Shown piece by piece: positions 51,318 through 55,845 of a DNA stretch of 55,845 nucleotides (its first letter is position 1; each line of letters starts with the position of its first letter). The notes beneath the pieces are model-generated. The model did no database searches. It saw only the letters and a program-made list of their open reading frames with translations, and was not told the origin of the DNA. The position numbers and the translations under genes were made by a program. Location: contig DAYL01000023.1 of assembly GCA_002508705.1 (NCBI GenBank), positions 28,521 through 84,365 of the forward strand, read 5' to 3'. This DNA is from Methanoculleus sp. UBA374. Lineage in GTDB: Archaea; Halobacteriota; Methanomicrobia; Methanomicrobiales; Methanoculleaceae.

Positions 51318-52097
51318 TCACACAATGAGCCTTCTTCTCATCAGCCTGATGGCGAGGACGAAGAAGAGGGCGGTGGCGACGGCGATCCAGGCCAGGTTGA
51401 AGAGGTTCATCGGAGAATAGGCCGAGAGCGTGATTGCCCGGTTGATACCGACGACGTGGGTCAGCGGGAGAACGGCGAGGGCGAAGTACTGGATCGGCTG
51501 CGGAAGCAGGTCGAGGGGGAAGAACGTTCCCGAGAAGAGGAACATCGGGGTGATGAAGAGAAACGATGGATAGTTCAGCGCGTCGATGCTTGGCGTTATC
51601 GCCGTAAAACACATTGCAATCCCTGCAAAGAGAAGACCGACGAGGTAAGCAAAGGGGATGAGGAGCAGGGACGACGGCATGGCCACGACGCCGAAGAGGA
51701 GGAGCACCGGGAGCATCAGGGTCGCATAGATCATCCCGCGGGTGGCCCCCCAGAGCATCTCTCCGGCGATCACTTCGTCGATGCTGACCGGCGTTGCGAT
51801 GATGGCGTCAAACGTCTTCTGATAGTACATTCGGACGAACGACGAGTAGGTACACTCAAAGAAGGCTGAGTTCATCACCGATATCGAGACGAGGGCCGGT
51901 GCAATGAATACGGGATACGGTATCCCGTCGACGGACTCGATGTAGGTCCCGAGCCCGAACCCCAGGGCCAGGAGATAGAGGACCGGCTCGACAAAGGGCG
52001 GGATAAAGTTTACCTGGTAGGTCCTGAGAAAGGCATCCCAGTTCCTCTGCCAGACGCTCTTCACCCTTCCGGTGATATCGATCAGTCGCTCGCTCAC
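51318..52097 (-). CDS. ABC-2 type transporter permease
   Basis: The 259-residue membrane protein has about six transmembrane segments and the ABC-2 signature region: FLFITPMFLFSGTFFPLDLL, followed by ALAVLPLTHVVGINRAITL. It belongs to the DrrB/NodJ type of exporter permeases. Its start overlaps the ATPase gene by four bases. The substrate could be a drug, lipid or polysaccharide; it cannot be told from sequence. Confidence 0.9.
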   Translation of the reverse strand: MSERLIDITGRVKSVWQRNWDAFLRTYQVNFIPPFVEPVLYLLALGFGLGTYIESVDGIPYPVFIAPALVSISVMNSAFFECTYSSFVRMYYQKTFDAIIATPVSIDEVIAGEMLWGATRGMIYATLMLPVLLLFGVVAMPSSLLLIPFAYLVGLLFAGIAMCFTAITPSIDALNYPSFLFITPMFLFSGTFFPLDLLPQPIQYFALAVLPLTHVVGINRAITLSAYSPMNLFNLAWIAVATALFFVLAIRLMRRRLIV

Positions 52098-53134
52098 TCC
52101 CGCAGCCTCCGTCCGGTCAACCGCAGAAAGACATCCTCCAGGGTCGCGGGGCGAACCGTCACTGCTTCGTGCCGGCAGACCTCAAGCAGTTCGCGTGCTA
52201 CGTCGTGGGGACGGTCCGTGAATACCTGAAGCATATCTCCGACAAGGTCGTAGTTCACGCCAAGCTCGGTCAGTCGGGCGATCACCTTCGGCGTCTGTTC
52301 GACCTCAACGACATCGCTCCCGGCATGTTCCCGGATAAGGTCTGCCGGGGGCCCTTCGACGAGGATCTTCCCGTGGTCCATGATCACCAGCCGGTCGCAG
52401 AGGCGTTCCGCTTCGTCCAGGTAGTGCGTGGTGAGGACAAGGGTGTTTCCTTCGGCCTGGAGGTTCCTGAGCCTCTCCCAGATCAGGTGACGCGCCTGCG
52501 GGTCGAGCCCGATCGTGGGTTCGTCGAGGATGAGCAGTTCCGGCGCGTTGATCAGGGCCCGGGCGATGATCAGCCGACGTTTCATCCCGCCCGAGAGTTT
52601 GTCGACCCGTACGTCCCGTTTCTCTTCAAGTTGCATGAACGCGAGGAGGTTTTCCGCCCGCTGCTCCGCTTCCTGTTTCGGGATGCCAAAGTAGCGCGCA
52701 TAGACAAGCAGGTTCCGATAGGTTGAGAAATCCGGGTCGAGGTTGGTCTCCTGCGGCACCACCCCGAGGCGGCTCTTGATCTCCCGCTGGTGGGTGTTCA
52801 CGTCCATGCCGAAGACCTCGAGCGTGCCGCCTGTCTTTGGAGAGATGCACTGGATCATCTTCATGGTCGTCGTCTTTCCCGCCCCGTTCGGCCCGAGAAA
52901 CCCGAAGACTTCTCCTTTCCTGACCCGGAAGGCGATATGGTCGACTGCGACGAGATCCTCGAACCGCTTCTCGAGGTCGCGCGCTACGATGACGTCTTCG
53001 ATTGTTTGTTCCTCCAGATATGTCTGTGGGGGCGTGCGGATACAAATTCTTTCGCTTACCCCCCTGTCTTCGCTTCCGCCGGGGTAGGTTTGCCGGAATT
53101 CCCTCCGCCCGCATCTTTTTTGCCCGGGCAACAC
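52094..53134 (-). CDS. ABC-2 exporter ATP-binding protein (DrrA-type)
   Basis: Walker A GPNGAGKTT, signature LSGGMKRRLIIARALI and Walker B LLILDEPTIGLDP are present, with a C-terminal domain (DVFLRLTGR end) typical of daunorubicin-type exporters. The N-terminus is unclear: the family starts near IVARDLEKRF, while the open frame extends to an ATG at 53134. There is no ATG or GTG nearer in frame, although GGAGGA lies close to the expected start near 53005. It pairs with the permease gene downstream. Confidence 0.9.
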   Translation of the reverse strand: MLPGQKRCGRREFRQTYPGGSEDRGVSERICIRTPPQTYLEEQTIEDVIVARDLEKRFEDLVAVDHIAFRVRKGEVFGFLGPNGAGKTTTMKMIQCISPKTGGTLEVFGMDVNTHQREIKSRLGVVPQETNLDPDFSTYRNLLVYARYFGIPKQEAEQRAENLLAFMQLEEKRDVRVDKLSGGMKRRLIIARALINAPELLILDEPTIGLDPQARHLIWERLRNLQAEGNTLVLTTHYLDEAERLCDRLVIMDHGKILVEGPPADLIREHAGSDVVEVEQTPKVIARLTELGVNYDLVGDMLQVFTDRPHDVARELLEVCRHEAVTVRPATLEDVFLRLTGRRLRE

Positions 53135-53193
53135 CCACTACTCTCATTCGCACATGGAGGAGCGGTGATACCACGACAGATGGTGCTGGAGCA

Positions 53194-53619
53194 TTGGGTG
53201 CGGGGCCGGAGGGGACAATCTTCCCCTCCGACGCCGTCTATGTGGGTTCGACAGAGAGCCGCGGCCGGGGCGTATTCGCCCGCAGGGCGATTGCGGCAGG
53301 CGAATTGATCGAGGTCTGTCCGGTGATCATACTCGGGGGAGCGGACGAGCAGGAACTCCTTGACCGGACACGCCTTTACAACTATTACTTCGCATGGGGG
53401 GAGCACCCGGAGCTGGCCGCCGTGGCACTGGGCTACGGTTCGCTCTACAACCATTCATATCACGCGAATGCAGATCATGTCTGCGACGTTGCCCGGGGCG
53501 AGATTCGTATCTCTGCTCACCGCGCCATCCGGAAGGATGAGGAGATTACCATCAACTACGGCGGCCGGCCCGACTGCCCCGATCCCGTCTGGTTCGATGT
53601 TGTGGAGGAAGATGGGTAA
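53194..53619 (+). CDS. SET-domain protein
   Basis: The protein is a compact SET domain: VYVGSTESRGRGVFARRAIA (the GxG near the N-terminus), ELIEVCPVIILGG, YGSLYNHSYHANAD (the NHS motif), and RKDEEITINYGG (the EEITxxYG motif). SET proteins are lysine methyltransferases; in archaea known targets are chromatin proteins. The usual post-SET Cys region is absent, as in bacterial and archaeal members. No ATG is available close to the domain; a TTG at 53194 preceded by GGTGCTGGAG is the most likely start, with GTG at 53239 as a shorter alternative. Confidence 0.75.
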   Translation: MGAGPEGTIFPSDAVYVGSTESRGRGVFARRAIAAGELIEVCPVIILGGADEQELLDRTRLYNYYFAWGEHPELAAVALGYGSLYNHSYHANADHVCDVARGEIRISAHRAIRKDEEITINYGGRPDCPDPVWFDVVEEDG

Positions 53620-53675
53620 CTTCTCTCCCCGTCTCTGTCGTTTGACGCCGTTCAATCGCAGCTGAGCCCGGAAGA

Positions 53676-54165
53676 GACGTGACGGCGATGGGTATCGCGA
53701 ACGACCGGCCTGGCCAGCGTCCCGGCACCTCCGGGCTACTACAGAGCGACGGCCTGGATCTCCAGTGGAAACGAAGGGGTCTACGACGATCACCCATGAT
53801 TATCGGAAATCTCTATAGTCCTCCTGCCGCCCGACAGCTCTGGCGCAGTGGGTTTTTCTCAGAAATCGCCTTTGATTTGGGGAAAGTCCTGGAGTTTAGG
53901 GACGCTGATCGGAGGCGTGACGGGGAGGGATATCGTGAACGACTGGTCGGGCCAGTGCCCCGGCACCTCCGGATTACTACAGAGAGGCAGTCCAGATCTC
54001 CAGTGGAAATGAAGGGGTCTACGACGATCTCCCCTGTTCATCGAAAGTCTCTATAGTTCTCCTGCCACCCGCCGCTCCTCCCGACAGCCCTGGCGGCAGT
54101 GCGGGCCTCTCAGAAACTTCCTTTTATTTAGGGAGATTATCGGAGTTTAAGGATGATTTTTGGAG
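53676..54165. repeat. Two tandem ~240-bp degenerate direct repeats
   Basis: Unit 1 (53676-53913) and unit 2 (53914-54165) share, in order, CGTGACGG-GATGGGTATCG or its variant, GGCACCTCCGG, GATCTCCAGTGGAAA, GGGGTCTACGACGAT, CTCTATAGT-CTCCTGCC and GAGTTTA-GGA. No conserved open frame spans both. The interval up to the mop gene (54166-54414) shows no gene. Confidence 0.75.
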
Positions 54166-54414
54166 ATTTCGATGAAGGATCCGGGATGCGGGTGGGCGAG
54201 CACGGAGGTATGGGCTGAATCTCCCGGGTTCCCCTTTTGTATGGAAATGCAGTTTCCGTCCTGTATGTTTGTTGTCCAGAAGACATTATGAGGGTTTTTG
54301 GCCGGATCTGGGCATACTGCGGAATTTGAGTTCTCGGGGTACAATGACACGCTCCGGTTGGAACCTGTGGGGCGACGACACAGATGTCGCCGCCCTGAAA
54401 TGAGTAAGTTTCTC

Positions 54415-54624
54415 TCAGTCGATGGCGACCATGACCTCTGTCGACTTGATCACGGCGTAGACCTTCTTGCCGACGGTAAGCCCGAGGCTCTCCACGGATT
54501 TTTTGGTGATGACCGAGACAATTTCGCCGCCGCCGGAGAGCGCGATGACGACCTCTGCGGTGACCACACCCACATTAATTGCCTTAATCGTTCCCGGCAG
54601 CTGATTCCTTGCACTGAGTTTCAT
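54415..54624 (-). CDS. mop: Molbindin (Mop/TOBE) molybdate-binding protein
   Basis: The 69-residue protein reads MKLSARNQLPGTIKAINVGV, then VTAEVVIALSGGGEIVSVIT and ESLGLTVGKKVYAVIKSTEV, the exact Mop signature (SARNQLxGxI, S-V-x-x-LGL-x-G-K/D-x-V-x-A-x-IKS-x-V). Molbindins bind molybdate or tungstate in hexamers and act in storage or homeostasis. modC at 14757-15470 lacks this domain, so the two may work together. A TATA box lies upstream at 54655-54664. Confidence 0.95.
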   Translation of the reverse strand: MKLSARNQLPGTIKAINVGVVTAEVVIALSGGGEIVSVITKKSVESLGLTVGKKVYAVIKSTEVMVAID

Positions 54625-54654
54625 GTTGCATCAGGGTGGTGATTTCACAGCCTG

Positions 54655-54664
54655 ATTTATATAG
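54655..54664 (-). promoter_or_regulatory. TATA box of mop
   Basis: CTATATAAAT on the - strand lies about 35 bp before the mop ATG, which would give a leader of about ten bases. Confidence 0.55.
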
Positions 54665-54794
54665 ATATTGATGCTCAACACCTTAGCGCGTCGTGCGCCG
54701 CATACCTTGCCTAGGTTAGATCGAAGACCCCTAAATCATTGGACATCGAGTTTTCTACTTAATCCATAGGTGGAAGCGCATAATCTCCGTATTT

Positions 54795-54900
54795 GGGCAA
54801 ATCCTTATATATACAGGAAACCGGTTCTCCCGGTTATACGCCGCCCTGCAGAACGTCATGCCTGAGGAGGCAACGATCATCGGAGAATTGAAGAGAAAAT
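54795..54900 (+). other. Possible 3' gene remnant
   Basis: A frame without start reads NRFSRLYAALQNVMPEEATI then IGELKRK and TAA, followed by T-rich sequence. It looks like the C-terminus of a helical protein, but the family is not recognised and no upstream part is present. Confidence 0.3.
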
Positions 54901-55080
54901 AACTCGTCCTCTTTTTTCCCGAGGATGGGTTTTCCGGCCAGGACAAGATTGGCCGGTACACGCAATCCTCATGGGCGTTTCCCGGCCGATCCCCACAGAA
55001 ATGGGCGAATGCTGTTCGGGAAACTGGGGTCTTGCACCCCTACACAAAGTGTATCCCTTTGGATGGCAGACACCATGTGT

Positions 55081-55302
55081 ATGCGGACGATAGAAGTATC
55101 CGATGCAATTTATCAAGAAATCATCTCGCGCAGAAAAGGAAGAAAATCGATCAGCAAGACCCTTGAGTGCGAATTAAAGCCCAAAAAAGTGGTAGCCTGC
55201 GAGACAGCCGTGAACGTTAAAAAGGTCGATGAAATGGTCCGAAGAACCAACAGAGAGAAAACATACACCTCCGGGGAACTTCACGCAAAATACGGAATTT
55301 AA
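55081..55302 (+). CDS. Antitoxin-like small protein
   Basis: From the ATG at 55081 the product reads MRTIEVSDAIYQEIISRRKG then RKSISKTLE, a swapped-hairpin or RHH-like start typical of archaeal VapB-type antitoxins (V-S-D-x-x-Y-x-x-I). It ends REKTYTSGELHAKYGI, a toxin-wrapping type of tail. ATGs at 55063 and 55075 are possible starts. No toxin gene follows in the expected place; the next gene is unrelated. Confidence 0.65.
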   Translation: MRTIEVSDAIYQEIISRRKGRKSISKTLECELKPKKVVACETAVNVKKVDEMVRRTNREKTYTSGELHAKYGI

Positions 55303-55510
55303 CTATTTCCGATAGATCCACGAGTAACTTGTACAGGCCAAATATGAAGGTTAACAGAGTGGCATAAGGCAAAAGAAGGAGTGCTGTTGTGATTAGCTCA
55401 CTATCCATTGATCTGAGCGTTTTTCGATAGCATATAACTGTATTACAAGTGTGTCGCGGTCCCTCACGAGACAGATACCTCTATCTGCCAAAAATGAGGA
55501 GAGAATAGTA

Positions 55511-55729
55511 ATGCCGTTACCTCCCGCACAACTCGAAAGAATGCAGTATCTGCTTGGCAAGTCTCAGAATACTTCGCTGACGCCGACAGAGCAGAATGAA
55601 TTATGGCGTTATGTCGTAGCGGAGAAGCCGGAGGCAAAGGACGTCACGTTTGAAACCGTGATGACGCTGGGACTGATCATCGTCGGTGCGTATCTTCTCG
55701 AAGTCATCCTAAAAGTTTCCAGCGGCTGA
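55511..55729 (+). CDS. Small single-pass membrane protein
   Basis: The 72-residue product starts MPLPPAQLERMQYLLGKSQN, has a helical charged part (LTPTEQNELWRYVVAEKP) and ends with one hydrophobic helix (VMTLGLIIVGAYLLEVIL). GAGGAGAG lies eight bases before the ATG at 55511, which decides the start. Function unknown. After the stop (55730-55845) nothing is recognised. Confidence 0.75.
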   Translation: MPLPPAQLERMQYLLGKSQNTSLTPTEQNELWRYVVAEKPEAKDVTFETVMTLGLIIVGAYLLEVILKVSSG

Positions 55730-55845
55730 CGATTCCTATAGTTCAGAGCATTCTGTCGCCTCCCCGCGAAAAATTGAGGGGTCTCTGGCGTCAAACCTCT
55801 GATACGGCTCCTCTCTGGGTATCGCCACGCGGGGGAGGGATCGGG

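Noticed and set aside
1..55845. CRISPR arrays, rRNA and tRNA genes.
   Set aside because: I looked for regularly spaced short repeats with unique spacers and for rRNA or tRNA signatures in the intergenic regions and found none that hold up.

Overview
The window is archaeal and most likely from a methanogen of the order Methanomicrobiales (Methanoculleus-like; this placement is an inference). The support is a GC-rich, densely coded genome with AT-rich intergenic promoters carrying TATA boxes, a double-unit tRNA-splicing endonuclease, archaeal TrpRS and PheRS, PKD-repeat surface proteins, a PGF-CTERM-type sorting signal, stand-alone NifB, a Mop molbindin, ModABC, and nitrogenase-like proteins.

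Layout. 0-3.5 kb: cell-surface proteins. 3.5-8.9 kb: a translation operon (endA-trpS-pheS-pheT) that runs convergently into hisF. 10.1-11.3 kb: ahcY. 11.6-12.9 kb: an IS5-type transposase remnant, a zinc ribbon protein and a ribbon-helix-helix protein with a 10-bp iteron array. 13.1-15.5 kb: modABC. 15.5-20.2 kb: a decayed zone holding a surface protein with an in-frame amber codon, fragments of ogg, a low-GC ATPase bracketed by two 33-bp palindromes, a frameshifted TIM-barrel pseudogene, a TnpB relic and an orphan MNT nucleotidyltransferase.

20.9-37.6 kb holds the most unusual content. A large CobN/MgH-type chelatase subunit lies on the + strand. Facing it is a nine-gene co-directional cluster on the - strand: CbiZ-like amidohydrolase, ChlI-like and ChlD-like chelatase subunits, a BtuFCD/FecBCD-type importer (three genes), a CbiK-like chelatase lacking two expected metal ligands, a single polypeptide fusing a complete NifH-type reductase to a NifD-type subunit, and a NifK/NifD-like partner. 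I read this as an uncharacterised tetrapyrrole or metallo-corrinoid uptake and remodelling system with a nitrogenase-like reductase at its core. The block from 25.5 to 39.2 kb is bracketed by two inverted copies of one GC-rich dispersed repeat.

37.8-44.3 kb is a graveyard of defence and toxin-antitoxin genes: intact hicBA and relE/antitoxin pairs, a decayed hicBA, a frameshifted GNAT gene coupled to a tiny upstream ORF, an hsdR relic, a truncated Schlafen/AlbA-like regulator and IS200/IS605 ends. 44.3-55.8 kb returns to chromosomal genes: a TIM-barrel protein (functional copy of the pseudogene), ogg, nifB, a membrane protein, a methyltransferase/ATP-grasp fusion, a CxxC-x17-CxxC zinc ribbon, an ABC-2 exporter, a SET-domain protein, a tandem ~240-bp repeat, mop, an antitoxin-like ORF and a small membrane protein.

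All functional assignments come from motif recognition without database searches.
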